Below are positions 16,822-25,121 of a stretch of DNA of 64,000 bases, piece after piece (position 1 is the first letter of the stretch; each line of letters opens with the position of its first letter). Below the pieces are notes generated by a model. It saw nothing but the letters and a program-made list of their open reading frames with translations, ran no database searches and was not told where the DNA came from. The DNA is from ZC4RG30 sp049841155. GTDB taxonomy: Bacteria; Pseudomonadota; Gammaproteobacteria; Steroidobacterales; Steroidobacteraceae. The position numbers and the translations under genes are program-made. The stretch is taken from assembly GCA_049841155.1 (NCBI GenBank), contig JASGHI010000004.1:124001-188000 (forward strand), in the 5' to 3' direction.

Positions 16822-18302
16822 GCGCGATGGCGGCGCGCTGCGTGCCCGCGGTGATGTTCCAGGGCACCGGATCCGACGTGGGAAAATCGGTGATCGTTGC
16901 CGGCGTGTGCCGCGCGTTGGAGAATCGCGGCCTAGCCGTGCTGCCGTTCAAGCCGCAGAACATGTCCAACAACGCGGCGGTGGCCGCCGACGGCGGCGAG
17001 ATCGGCCGCGCGCAGGCCTTGCAGGCCATGGCCTGTCGTGTGCCGGCCAGCGTCCACATGAATCCGGTATTGATCAAGCCGCAGTCGGACACCGGCGCGC
17101 AGGTCGTGGTGCGAGGAACTGTCCGCGGGAACGCGGATGCCGGCTACTTCCGGCACCACAAACCGGAGCTGCTGGAAACCGTGCTTGAATCTTTCCGCCA
17201 TCTCTCTCGTGAAGCCGACGTCATCGTCGTGGAGGGCGCCGGAAGCCCGGCCGAGACCAACCTGCGCGCCTGCGACATCGCGAACATGGGGTTTGCGCAG
17301 GCCGCGCGCGTGCCGGTGGTGCTCGTCGGCGACATCGAACGGGGTGGCGTGATCGCCTCGCTGGTTGGCACCCACGCGGTGCTCGATATCGCGGACCGCT
17401 CGTTGATCAAGGCATTCCTGATCAACAAGTTTCGCGGCGATCCGGAACTGTTCGATCCGGGGTTGAAAGAGATCACTGGGCGCACGACGTGGCCGTCACT
17501 GGGCGTCGTGCCGTGGCTTGCCGCGGCGCGCCGCCTGCCGGCGGAAGATGCCGTTGTGCTGGAAAGGCTGCGCACGGAACCAGGAGCGCTTCATGTCGTG
17601 GTGCCCATGCTCCCGCGCATCGCGAACTTCGATGATTTCGATGCGCTGGCCCAGGAACCCGGTGTCCGGCTGCAGATGGTTCCACCAGGTGTCGCGCTGC
17701 CTGTGAATGCGCAGGTGGTGATCCTTCCCGGCACCAAGGCGACCATTGCGGACCTGCGGTTTCTCCGCGCCCAGGGCTGGGACGTGGACATCAGGGCGCA
17801 CATCAGGCGCGGGGGTCATGTTGTCGGCATCTGCGGAGGTTTCCAGATGCTGGGAAACGCCATCGTGGATGCTCAGGGAATCGAGGGTCCGGCGGGCTCG
17901 GCAGAGGGACTGGGGCTGTTGCCGATCCGCACGCGGCTCGAAGAATCCAAGCAGGTGCGCGAAGTACGTGGCCGCGAGCTGGCCAGCGGCGCCGCATTCG
18001 ATGGCTACGAGATCCATGCGGGGCGGACAGACATCGGGCCCGGCGTGCAACCATGGCTGCGCTTCGACGATGGCCGCGACGAGGGTGCAATGAGCGCCGA
18101 TGGCCTGGTCGCCGGCTGCTATGTGCATGGTCTTTTCAATCGCGCAGAGTTCCGCGGCGCGTGGCTTCGTTCCCTGGGAGCAGAATCGGACGGCATGCAG
18201 CAACTCGCCAGGGTGAAGGGCGTGCTTGACGAGCTCGCAGGCGATCTTGAGCGGGCGCTCGACATCGATCGACTGATGGAGATCGCGCGCCGCGCGGTGT
18301 GA
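16818..18302 (+). CDS. cobQ: Cobyric acid synthase CobQ
   Basis: Amidates four carboxyl groups of adenosylcobyrinic a,c-diamide, using glutamine and ATP. The 494-residue length is normal. The N-terminal synthetase domain has the phosphate-binding QGTGSDVGKS and FKPQNMSNNA; the C-terminal triad-type amidotransferase domain has the nucleophile loop GHVVGICGGFQML. A class I-like histidine follows near VAGCYVHGLF. Coupling to a corrinoid importer suggests processing or remodelling of imported corrinoid, or coordination with de novo synthesis encoded elsewhere. No other cob genes are in the window. Confidence 0.95.
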   Translation: MSAMAARCVPAVMFQGTGSDVGKSVIVAGVCRALENRGLAVLPFKPQNMSNNAAVAADGGEIGRAQALQAMACRVPASVHMNPVLIKPQSDTGAQVVVRGTVRGNADAGYFRHHKPELLETVLESFRHLSREADVIVVEGAGSPAETNLRACDIANMGFAQAARVPVVLVGDIERGGVIASLVGTHAVLDIADRSLIKAFLINKFRGDPELFDPGLKEITGRTTWPSLGVVPWLAAARRLPAEDAVVLERLRTEPGALHVVVPMLPRIANFDDFDALAQEPGVRLQMVPPGVALPVNAQVVILPGTKATIADLRFLRAQGWDVDIRAHIRRGGHVVGICGGFQMLGNAIVDAQGIEGPAGSAEGLGLLPIRTRLEESKQVREVRGRELASGAAFDGYEIHAGRTDIGPGVQPWLRFDDGRDEGAMSADGLVAGCYVHGLFNRAEFRGAWLRSLGAESDGMQQLARVKGVLDELAGDLERALDIDRLMEIARRAV

Positions 18303-18318
18303 TCGGCGCTGCCGGGCT

Positions 18319-19311
18319 TCAGTCCAGCGTCAGGATGGTGCAGCCCGTGGTCCGGCGCGCTTCCAGGTCGCGGTGTGCCTGCTGCACTTCCGCCAGCGGG
18401 TAGCGCTGGCCGATCACGATCTTCACCGCGCCGCTTGCAACGACGGCGAAGAGCTCATCCGCCATGGCCTGCGTGGCCTCGCGCGTGGCGGTATGCGTGA
18501 ACAGTGTCGGCCGCGTGACATACAGCGAGCCTTTGGGGCCCAGCGTGCCGAGGCTGAAAGGCGGCACTGGTCCGGAACCATTGCCGAAGCTGGCCAGCAG
18601 GCCGAAGGGACGCAGGCAGGCAAGCGAGCCTTCGAAGGTATCCTTGCCCACCGAGTCGTAGACCACCTTCACGCCCTGGCCGCCGGTGATCTGCCGGACA
18701 CCGGCAGTAAAGTCCTCGCGGCTGTAGTTGATGCAGTGCGCGGCGCCGTTCTCGAGGGCCAGGCGGCACTTGGCATCGGAACTGGCCGTGCCAATGAGGC
18801 GCAGCCCCAGCGCTCTGGCCCACTGGCAGGCGATGAGGCCGACACCGCCGGCGGCGGCATGGAAGAGAATGAAATCGCCTGGCTGCAGCCCCTCCACCGG
18901 CAGCGTCTTCCTGAGCAGGTACTGGACGGTCAGTCCCTTGAGCATCATCGCCGCGCCGGTCTCGAAGGAAATGGCGTCGGGCAGGCGGCAGACATTCTGC
19001 GCCGGCATCACGCGCAGCTCGCAGTAGGCACCTGGTGGCCCGCTGGCATAGGCGGCGCGGTCGCCGGGCTTCAGATGGGTTACGCCTTCGCCTACCGCCT
19101 CGATGACGCCGGCCGCTTCCTGTCCAAGCTGCAGAGGCAGGGGCAAGGGGTACAGGCCGCTGCGCTGGTAGGTGTCGATGAAGTTGAGGCCAACGGCCTT
19201 GTGGCGCATACGGATCTCGCCCGCCCCCGGTTCGCCGACTTCGACCTCGACGAGCCGGAGTTCCTCCGGGCCGCCGTTGCGTTCGATGCGGATGGCGCGG
19301 CTTCTGGTCAT
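18319..19311 (-). CDS. NADPH:quinone oxidoreductase, zinc-free MDR family
   Basis: 330-residue medium-chain dehydrogenase/reductase resembling QorA. It has the N-terminal substrate domain with VGLNFIDTYQRSGLYPLPLP and GQEAAGVIEAVGEGV, then the nucleotide-binding AAAGGVGLIACQWARALG near residue 150. The cysteines and histidine that bind zinc in alcohol dehydrogenases are missing, consistent with quinone or enone reduction. The ATG at 19311 gives the family N-terminus. It ends 16 bases from the convergent cobQ and follows the barrel lipoprotein gene by eight bases. Confidence 0.88.
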   Translation of the reverse strand: MTRSRAIRIERNGGPEELRLVEVEVGEPGAGEIRMRHKAVGLNFIDTYQRSGLYPLPLPLQLGQEAAGVIEAVGEGVTHLKPGDRAAYASGPPGAYCELRVMPAQNVCRLPDAISFETGAAMMLKGLTVQYLLRKTLPVEGLQPGDFILFHAAAGGVGLIACQWARALGLRLIGTASSDAKCRLALENGAAHCINYSREDFTAGVRQITGGQGVKVVYDSVGKDTFEGSLACLRPFGLLASFGNGSGPVPPFSLGTLGPKGSLYVTRPTLFTHTATREATQAMADELFAVVASGAVKIVIGQRYPLAEVQQAHRDLEARRTTGCTILTLD

Positions 19312-19319
19312 GGCGGTGC

Positions 19320-20477
19320 CTACTGCAAAGACCCGCGTGCCGGCCGCGCCAGATCCCAGAACAGCGCGTGGATGCCGAACCGGATGCCCGGGTCTGCGGA
19401 CCAGCTGTAATCCCGGTCCCAGCGCACCAGTGGCTCGACGTACCAGTACAGCCAGTTGTTCAGGCGCGCCGGGCGCCGGTAGAACACGCCGGCTTCGTAG
19501 TACGAGACGCCACTGGTCCTCTCGCCGCCGGCGAGCAAGCGCACGCCCCAGCCGCGGCCGATGTCGTCGGCCTTGAGGTAGGAGCCGTAGCGCTCGGGCA
19601 CCAGGATCTCGTGCGTGCGGGCGTAGATCAGGGTCTGTGACCACTCGGTACGGTCGCGGTCGTTGCGCCATTTGGCGAACGAGGAGGAACGCAGCAGGTG
19701 GCGACCCGACCAGCGGTCGAAGGTGGCCGCAGCCGTGTAGCCCACGCTCTCGTCGGTTTCGGCGAACAGCTTCACCAGCGGGTAGAAATCCCAGCTTCCG
19801 AGGCGCACCTGGCGGGCCCACTTCACGGCGGCAAAGGCCACTGGCGGGACGTCGAGCTTTGCGCCGATGTCGAAGCTGATGTCGCGCACGAACTGGTAGC
19901 GCAAGCCGGCCCGCAGGAAGGAGTCTTCGCGCGCACCGCGCGGGCCTTCGTCGAGTTCGTCGCTGGTGACGAAGATGCGCAGGCGCTCCTCGATGTTGGG
20001 CAGCTTGAGCGAGACATCCAGGTCCACATTCAGATTCAGTTTCATGCCGTCGCTGTGTTCGAGCGATTCGACGATGACGCCGAGCCGGAATGGCGCGGCC
20101 GGCACGGGCTTGAGTTCCGCGCCCGGCGCCGCAAAGCGGTGATCGAGGGCCTCGACGAAGCTCTGCGCCCGGGTGTAGATCTGGTCATGCAGCTGATCGA
20201 GCCGCTGCGGGAAATCCAGCGGTGCCGCAGTGTTCTCGCGTTGCCTGCGGATCTCGTCGATGGAGCGGCTGGTGGGCGTAGATCGCAGGTTGCCGGCCTC
20301 CCGCGCTGCCTCTCTGCCTTCCGCGGCGGCCTCGCCGGCGGTGATCTGCGGCGGCTGTGGCGCCACTTCAGGCGGTGGTTCGCGCGTGCTGGCGCAGCCG
20401 GCAAGGCCCAGCAGTGCGCAGGCGAGAGTGCAGCCCGCTGCGGGTGCTCTCAGCCACCGATCCATGAAGGAATCCAT
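19320..20477 (-). CDS. Lipidated, probable beta-barrel outer membrane protein of unknown function
   Basis: 385 residues. It has a lipoprotein signal with lipobox LAGC (lipid on the cysteine before ASTREP), a proline/alanine/glutamate-rich stretch and a helical segment with RSIDEIRRQRENTAAP. A long region of alternating polar and aromatic residues typical of amphipathic beta strands fills the C-terminal two thirds (for example LFAETDESVGYTAAATFDRW). A lipid anchor before a barrel is unusual. The start could also be the ATG at 20465. It overlaps the 3' end of the transporter gene by 28 bases and is probably co-expressed with it. No named family is recognised. Confidence 0.7.
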   Translation of the reverse strand: MDSFMDRWLRAPAAGCTLACALLGLAGCASTREPPPEVAPQPPQITAGEAAAEGREAAREAGNLRSTPTSRSIDEIRRQRENTAAPLDFPQRLDQLHDQIYTRAQSFVEALDHRFAAPGAELKPVPAAPFRLGVIVESLEHSDGMKLNLNVDLDVSLKLPNIEERLRIFVTSDELDEGPRGAREDSFLRAGLRYQFVRDISFDIGAKLDVPPVAFAAVKWARQVRLGSWDFYPLVKLFAETDESVGYTAAATFDRWSGRHLLRSSSFAKWRNDRDRTEWSQTLIYARTHEILVPERYGSYLKADDIGRGWGVRLLAGGERTSGVSYYEAGVFYRRPARLNNWLYWYVEPLVRWDRDYSWSADPGIRFGIHALFWDLARPARGSLQ

Positions 20478-22270
20478 GGACCGCCCAGCCATATGGCCTG
20501 GGCCATCCAGCAGGTCAGTGCGCAGATGATGACCGTGAGTGGCAGACCCACCCGCAGGAAGTCGCCGAAGCTGTAGCGGCCCGGCCCCAGGATGAGAAGA
20601 TTGCCGTGGTGTCCGATGGGCGTCAGGAAGGATGCGACGGCACCTATGGCGGCGCACACCACAAAGGGTACCGGCGTCAGCCCCACGCGGTCGGCGAAGC
20701 CGATGGCGATCGGCCCCAGCAGCACCACGGTGGCTGAATCCGACAGCACCTGGGTCAGCAACGACGCGGAAATGAACATCAGCGCCAGCATGGCCAGCGT
20801 GGTCCAGCCGCCGGCGAAGTTGAAGACATGGTCGGCCAGCATCTGCGCCGTGCCGGTGATCTCCATCGCGGTACCCAGCGGGATGACGCCTGCGATCATG
20901 ACGAACACGCGCGTGTCGATCTCGTTGTAGGCCTGCTCCACGGTCACGCAGCGGGTGAGCACCATGGCCACCGCGCCGGCGAGGAACACGATGGCCGCCG
21001 AGGTGATGCCGGTGGCAGCGACGGCGACCACGGCAGCCATGATGCCCAGCGCGAGCGGCGCACGGTGCCGCCAGCGGGGCACCGAATTGAACGGCATCAT
21101 CATCAGGAAGCCGTGATGCTGCGACAGCTCCTTGTAGCGGTCTGCATCGCCGGACAGCACCAGCAGATCGCCCTCCTGCAGCCGGATGCGCGAGATTTTC
21201 TCGGCTATCCAGCTCTCGCGGCGCCGCAGCCCCACGACCAGCACGCCGAAGTTGCGCAGGAAGTCGATGTCGCGGACCGTGCGCCCGGCGAACTCCGAGC
21301 CCGGCGCCACGACCACCTGCACCAGCTGGCCATTGCGGGCATTGCCCGCGGGTCGCGCCAGCACGTCGGACTTGCGGTACTTGGCCAGCGCGTTGAGTTC
21401 GAGGCCCGGTTCTTCCATCAGCGAGGACATTTCGTCGGGCGAAGCGCGTACCAGCAGGATGTCCTCGGCGAGCAGCGGCTGCTCCGGATCCGTGAGGCGG
21501 AAGCCGTGGCGCAGCCAGCCCACCAGTTCCAGGCGGTTGCGGAAGTGCTTGCGGAAATCGCGTTCGGACTGCCCCGCCCAGCGCGAATCCGGCGTGACGA
21601 CCAGCTCCACGTAGTACTGCTCCAGGCGCAGGTAGTCGTGATCCGGATCCTCGCCGCTGCGGCGTGGCAGGATCCAGCGCATCAGCAGCACGTAGAGGAC
21701 GCCGGTGACGACCAGCGCGGCCCCGATGGGGGTGAGGCTGAATATGTCGAGGCCATGCGGAGTCTGGCGCTCCAGCAGGTCGTCGGCGAGCAGGAACGCC
21801 GGCGCGCTGAACAAAGTCAGCGTGGTGCCCAGCGAGGCGGCCAGCGACATGGGCAGCAGCAGGCGGGAGGCTGGCAGGCCGTGGTCGCGCGAGAAGCGCA
21901 TGACGATGGGCAGCATCATGGCCGTGACCATGAGGTGATGCGAGAAGGCGGCCAGCACCGCGACCGTAGGCATGATGACGAGCAGTGCCCGCCACTCGCG
22001 GCTGCCCGATGCCCGTCCGATCCACTGGCCGATGCGCTCGGTCACGCCCGTTGCCCCGAGCCCTGCGGACAGCACGAACACCGAGGCGACGATGATGGCC
22101 GGTTCGCTGGCGAATCCCGCCAGGGCCTGGTCCGGGTCGAGGATGCCTGCCACCACCAGCGACAGCAGCACCAGCATGGCCGTGACGTCGATGCGCGGCT
22201 TTCCCCTGATGAACAGGAACAGGGCCGCAGCCAGGATCAGCAGGAAGAGCAGTTGCTGCAGAGGGATCAT
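20450..22270 (-). CDS. SLC13/DASS-type anion transporter with two TrkA-C (RCK) domains
   Basis: 606-residue inner membrane transporter of the divalent anion:sodium symporter type (CitT/SAC1-like superfamily). The N-terminal half has about five to six helices. A cytoplasmic insert (about residues 205-390) contains two RCK_C-like modules, seen in VELVVTPDSRWAGQSERDF and VQVVVAPGSEFAGRTVRDI. A second membrane half follows, with FLTPIGHHGNLLILGPGRY near the end. Substrates of relatives include sulfate, citrate and other dicarboxylates; this one is unassigned. I prefer the ATG at 22270 to the GTG at 22288 because it gives a standard N-terminus. Confidence 0.85.
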   Translation of the reverse strand: MIPLQQLLFLLILAAALFLFIRGKPRIDVTAMLVLLSLVVAGILDPDQALAGFASEPAIIVASVFVLSAGLGATGVTERIGQWIGRASGSREWRALLVIMPTVAVLAAFSHHLMVTAMMLPIVMRFSRDHGLPASRLLLPMSLAASLGTTLTLFSAPAFLLADDLLERQTPHGLDIFSLTPIGAALVVTGVLYVLLMRWILPRRSGEDPDHDYLRLEQYYVELVVTPDSRWAGQSERDFRKHFRNRLELVGWLRHGFRLTDPEQPLLAEDILLVRASPDEMSSLMEEPGLELNALAKYRKSDVLARPAGNARNGQLVQVVVAPGSEFAGRTVRDIDFLRNFGVLVVGLRRRESWIAEKISRIRLQEGDLLVLSGDADRYKELSQHHGFLMMMPFNSVPRWRHRAPLALGIMAAVVAVAATGITSAAIVFLAGAVAMVLTRCVTVEQAYNEIDTRVFVMIAGVIPLGTAMEITGTAQMLADHVFNFAGGWTTLAMLALMFISASLLTQVLSDSATVVLLGPIAIGFADRVGLTPVPFVVCAAIGAVASFLTPIGHHGNLLILGPGRYSFGDFLRVGLPLTVIICALTCWMAQAIWLGGPWIPSWIGG

Positions 22271-22295
22271 GGGGGGGAAGAATCGCACGAATGGA

Positions 22296-22322
22296 TGTCG
22301 ATCCGCTGCTTCTCCGACCGTC
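22296..22322 (+). promoter_or_regulatory. Predicted ECF42 promoter for the SRPBCC gene
   Basis: TGTCGA at 22296-22301, 17 bases, then CGTC at 22319-22322, the pattern described for promoters of ECF42 sigma factors. The same 6-N17-4 arrangement, followed by GTGGT in both cases, stands before the DGPF-ECF42 operon. The SRPBCC start is about 105 bases downstream, so a leader of roughly 100 bases is expected. Confidence 0.7.
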
Positions 22323-22433
22323 GTGGTCCTGTGACCCGCAATTGCGGGGGTTCAGGACCAATTGAAGAGAGCGCGCTGTCTGCGGGCGGGAAGGTGCAAA
22401 TACCCCTGCAGCAGCAAGGCGTAAGGAGGAATC

Positions 22434-22880
22434 ATGACTGCAAACACCGTTCGCCTGCACCGGGTGCTCGCCGCGAAGCCCGACAAGGTCTACCGGGCCT
22501 TCACCGACCCCGATGCGCTGGCCCGCTGGCTGCCGCCCAATGGCTTCACGGCCCGGATGGAGCACAGCGATGTACGTGTGGGTGGCCGCTACCACATGTA
22601 CTTCTCCAACTTCACCACCGGCAGGCGCACCGGCTTCGGTGGAGAATATCTCGAGCTCGTGCCGGGCAAGCGCCTGCGCTACACGGATGTCTTCGACGAT
22701 CCCGGGCTGCCCGGAAAGATCGAGGTGACCGTGGATCTGGAGGCCGTGTCGGTGGGCACTGCGCTGCATATCGTGCAGTCGAATCTGCCGGAGATGATCC
22801 CGGTCGAAGCCTGTTACCTCGGCTGGCAGGAATCCCTGCGCAATCTCGCGCGGCTCGTGGAGCCGGAAATTCCCGACTGA
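22434..22880 (+). CDS. SRPBCC (AHSA1-like) domain protein
   Basis: 148-residue START-like helix-grip protein of the Activator of Hsp90 ATPase homologue 1 group. Typical features are VLAAKPDKVYRAFTDPDALARWLPP at the N-terminus, GGRYHMYF in the middle and the C-terminal helix WQESLRNLARLVE. Members bind hydrophobic ligands in a deep pocket; the ligand here is unknown. It has one of the best ribosome binding sites in the window, AAGGAGGAATC directly before the ATG. It lies tail-to-tail with the ECF42 sigma gene, one base apart, and is preceded by a predicted ECF42 promoter. Confidence 0.88.
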   Translation: MTANTVRLHRVLAAKPDKVYRAFTDPDALARWLPPNGFTARMEHSDVRVGGRYHMYFSNFTTGRRTGFGGEYLELVPGKRLRYTDVFDDPGLPGKIEVTVDLEAVSVGTALHIVQSNLPEMIPVEACYLGWQESLRNLARLVEPEIPD

Positions 22881-22881
22881 C

Positions 22882-24147
22882 TCAAGGCAGTGCGGCCCGC
22901 GCCCGTTCCAGCAGCAGCGCGCGCTCGCGCTGGTTGCGGGCGAGGCCCGCCGCCTTTTCGAACTGCGCGCGGGCTTCGGTCATGCGGCCGAGCCTCTGCA
23001 GCAGATCGCCATGGACTGCGGGCAGCAGATGATAGTCGTCGAGCCGGCCCTCGCCAGCCAGCGCTTCGACCAGTGGCAGAGCCGCAGCGGGTCCCTCGGC
23101 CATGCTCAATGCCACGGCGCGGTTCAGTGCCACCACCGGCGAGGAGGTGATGGCCAGGAGCCGGTCGTACAGGCGCACGATGGCGCGCCAGTCGGTGTCC
23201 GCTGCAGTGCGCGCACCGGCATGACAGGCGGCAATGGCGGCCTGCAGTTCATACGGGCCGGCCTCGCCACCGAGGGACTGCGCCTGGGCGAGCGCTGCAA
23301 GTCCACGCCGGATGAGCAGCGGATCCCACTGCGTGCGATCCTGGTCCGGCAGCAGGATGGGCTGGCCCCGGGCATCGATGCGGGCCTGCAGCCTCGAGGC
23401 CTGCAATTCCAGCAGTGCGGCAAGGCCATGCGCTTCGCGCTGCGCGGGCGCGAGCTGCGCGAGCATCCGCGCCAGACGCTGTGCCTCTTCGCACAGCGCC
23501 GGCCGCATCCAGTCATCGCCGAGGGTTGCCGAGTAGCCCTCGTTGAAGATGAGGTAGATCACCTCCAGCACGCCATCCATGCGCGACTGCAGCTGTGCGC
23601 CGTGCGGCACCTCGAACGGCACCTGCGCCCCGCTCAGAGTGCGTTTGGCGCGCACGATGCGTTGCGCGATGGTGGTTTCCGTCTGCAGATAGGCGCGCGC
23701 AATCTCGGCGGTGGTGAGGCCGGCCAGCAGCTTCAGCGTGAGTGCCACCTGTGCTTCGCGCGGCAGCACCGGATGACAGGCCGTGAAGATGAGCCGCAGC
23801 AGGTCGTCGTCGATTGCATCGCGGTCGTCGAGGGTATGGGTGAAATCCGGCGTGACATGATCGCCGCGCGCCTCGCCCTCCGAGCCCAGTTCCTCCTGCT
23901 TGCGCCGGTGCAGCGCCGCCTGACGCAGGCGGTCCAATGCCCGGTTCTTCGCCGTGGTCATCAGCCAGGCCCCGGGATTGTCGGGGATGCCCGCGGCGGG
24001 CCAGTGCTCGAGGGCGGCCACGAGCGCGTCCTGCGCCATCTCCTCCGCCACGCCCACGTCGCGCGTGAGGCGCGCGACGGCAGCGATGATCTTCGCCGAT
24101 TCGATGCGCCAGACGGCGTCGATCGTGCGCTGCGCCTCATGCTTCAT
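22882..24147 (-). CDS. ECF sigma factor of group ECF42 with C-terminal TPR-like domain
   Basis: 421-residue extracytoplasmic-function sigma factor. Region 2 lies around AEEMAQDALVAALEHW, with PGAWLMTTAKNRALDRLR, and region 4 around LTTAEIARAYLQTETTIAQRIVRAKRTL. The long C-terminal extension (about 180-421) has helical repeats with the stretch VVALNRAVALSMAEG characteristic of ECF42. The group typically lacks an anti-sigma factor and is encoded with DGPF proteins, as here; the extension is thought to control activity. The ATG overlaps the DGPF gene stop as ATGA. Expression is probably autoregulated from the promoter at 24581-24607. Confidence 0.92.
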   Translation of the reverse strand: MKHEAQRTIDAVWRIESAKIIAAVARLTRDVGVAEEMAQDALVAALEHWPAAGIPDNPGAWLMTTAKNRALDRLRQAALHRRKQEELGSEGEARGDHVTPDFTHTLDDRDAIDDDLLRLIFTACHPVLPREAQVALTLKLLAGLTTAEIARAYLQTETTIAQRIVRAKRTLSGAQVPFEVPHGAQLQSRMDGVLEVIYLIFNEGYSATLGDDWMRPALCEEAQRLARMLAQLAPAQREAHGLAALLELQASRLQARIDARGQPILLPDQDRTQWDPLLIRRGLAALAQAQSLGGEAGPYELQAAIAACHAGARTAADTDWRAIVRLYDRLLAITSSPVVALNRAVALSMAEGPAAALPLVEALAGEGRLDDYHLLPAVHGDLLQRLGRMTEARAQFEKAAGLARNQRERALLLERARAALP

Positions 24148-24536
24148 CCCGGCAGTATGGCTTCCGGGGCCAGCGGCCGGACGAAGTCCTGCGCTTCATA
24201 CAGAGGGCGGATCTCGATCTCCGAGTCGGTGGGCATGGGATTGGGACAGCGGCGCACCCATGCCACGGCTTCCTCCAGGGAGCGCACCTGCCACAGCCAG
24301 TAGCCGGCCACCAGTTCCCGGGTCTCGGTGAACGGCCCGTCGATCACGGTGCGCGTCCGGCCCGAGAACCGCACCCGCTTGCCGCAGGAGGAAGGCTTGA
24401 GACCGTCGCCATCGAGCAGGATCCCCGCCGTCATCAGCTCGTCGTTGAAGCGGCCCATCTCCGCGAGGAGCTGCTTCGAGGGGAGGAGGCCGGCTTCGGA
24501 ACCTGCCGTAGCTTTGACGAGGACCATTACGCGCAT
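24144..24536 (-). CDS. DGPF (YCII) domain protein in operon with ECF42 sigma factor
   Basis: 130-residue protein with a ferredoxin-like YCII fold. It starts MRVMVLVKATAGSEAG and carries the name-giving DGPF motif in RTVIDGPFTETRELVAGYW. The C-terminal half, with EIRPLYEAQDFV, resembles YciI-type putative enzymes. The gene precedes the sigma gene and overlaps it by four bases, so the two proteins are made together. The biochemical role of DGPF proteins is unknown; partners or outputs of ECF42 are likely. An ECF42-type promoter lies about 45 bases upstream. Confidence 0.88.
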   Translation of the reverse strand: MRVMVLVKATAGSEAGLLPSKQLLAEMGRFNDELMTAGILLDGDGLKPSSCGKRVRFSGRTRTVIDGPFTETRELVAGYWLWQVRSLEEAVAWVRRCPNPMPTDSEIEIRPLYEAQDFVRPLAPEAILPG

Positions 24537-24580
24537 GGGGAATCTCCGCTTGGCGCACGCTCCGGCGCCCTTGCCACCAC

Positions 24581-24607
24581 GACGGCCGGCGCGGCCGGAA
24601 TTCGACA
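24581..24607 (-). promoter_or_regulatory. Predicted ECF42 promoter for the DGPF-ECF42 operon
   Basis: On the minus strand TGTCGA (24607-24602) is followed after exactly 17 bases by CGTC (24584-24581). This matches the ECF42 promoter pattern and the copy at 22296-22322. The start of transcription would be about 35-40 bases before the DGPF ATG. Its -35 shares bases with the -35 of the divergent plus-strand promoter. Confidence 0.75.
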
Positions 24608-24629
24608 TGCCGGGCCGCGCCGGTAGAAT
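24601..24629 (+). promoter_or_regulatory. Sigma-70-type leaderless promoter for the second DGPF gene
   Basis: TTCGAC (24601-24606), 17 bases, TAGAAT (24624-24629), then 7 bases to the ATG at 24637 with no ribosome binding site. The -35 box overlaps the -35 box of the divergent ECF42 promoter by five bases, so the two holoenzymes should compete. Confidence 0.6.
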
Positions 24630-24636
24630 CCGGCCC

Positions 24637-25011
24637 ATGCAGTACCTCCTGCTCGTGTATTCCGACCCGGCCCTGATGGAGCAGCTCCCGGCCGAGTGTT
24701 TCAACACCGAGATGCGGCAGTGCCTGCAGCACGCGGACGAGATGACCCGGGAAGGCACGCTGCTGGCGGCCCGGCAGCTCCAGCCGGCCAGCACGGCAAA
24801 GACCGTGCGTACGCGCGCCGGCAAGACCCAGGTCATCGATGGGCCCTTCGCCGAGACCAAGGAAGTGCTGGCCGGCTTCAACCTGATCGAGGCCTCTTCC
24901 ATGGAGGAGGCCGTGAAACGGGCCCAGGAGTTTCCCTGGACGCGCTACGGCAGCATCGAGGTGCGGCCCGTGGGCGACATGGAGGCCATGCGGCGGCGCG
25001 TGGGCGCCTGA
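24637..25011 (+). CDS. DGPF (YCII) domain protein
   Basis: 124-residue YCII-family protein starting MQYLLLVYSDPALM, with the DGPF motif in VIDGPFAETKEVLAGFNL and a C-terminal EVRPVGDMEAM. It is a paralogue of the DGPF protein encoded divergently at 24144-24536. It appears to be driven by a housekeeping-type promoter rather than ECF42, so one DGPF protein may be constitutive and one inducible. The start is set by the TAGAAT box 7 bases before the ATG. Function unknown. Confidence 0.88.
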   Translation: MQYLLLVYSDPALMEQLPAECFNTEMRQCLQHADEMTREGTLLAARQLQPASTAKTVRTRAGKTQVIDGPFAETKEVLAGFNLIEASSMEEAVKRAQEFPWTRYGSIEVRPVGDMEAMRRRVGA

Positions 25012-25121
25012 GCCCGCCCTGCATTTCGCTCTGCGGACCGGCACCGGCCCCGGCAGGCTTTTGGCCCCTGCTTGGGCTATCCTGACCGTCTCATTTCAAA
25101 CGAATCTGCGGGAGCAATCCG

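Noticed and set aside
20478..22769. Apparent N-terminal extension of the lipoprotein to an 1149-residue protein
   Set aside because: The extra residues are an out-of-frame reading of the SLC13-type transporter and the end of the SRPBCC region. The lipoprotein signal at 20477/20465 marks the real start.
20828..23032. 734-codon plus-strand frame across the transporter and SRPBCC region
   Set aside because: Shadow frame; it crosses gene borders and reads the SRPBCC gene in the wrong frame.
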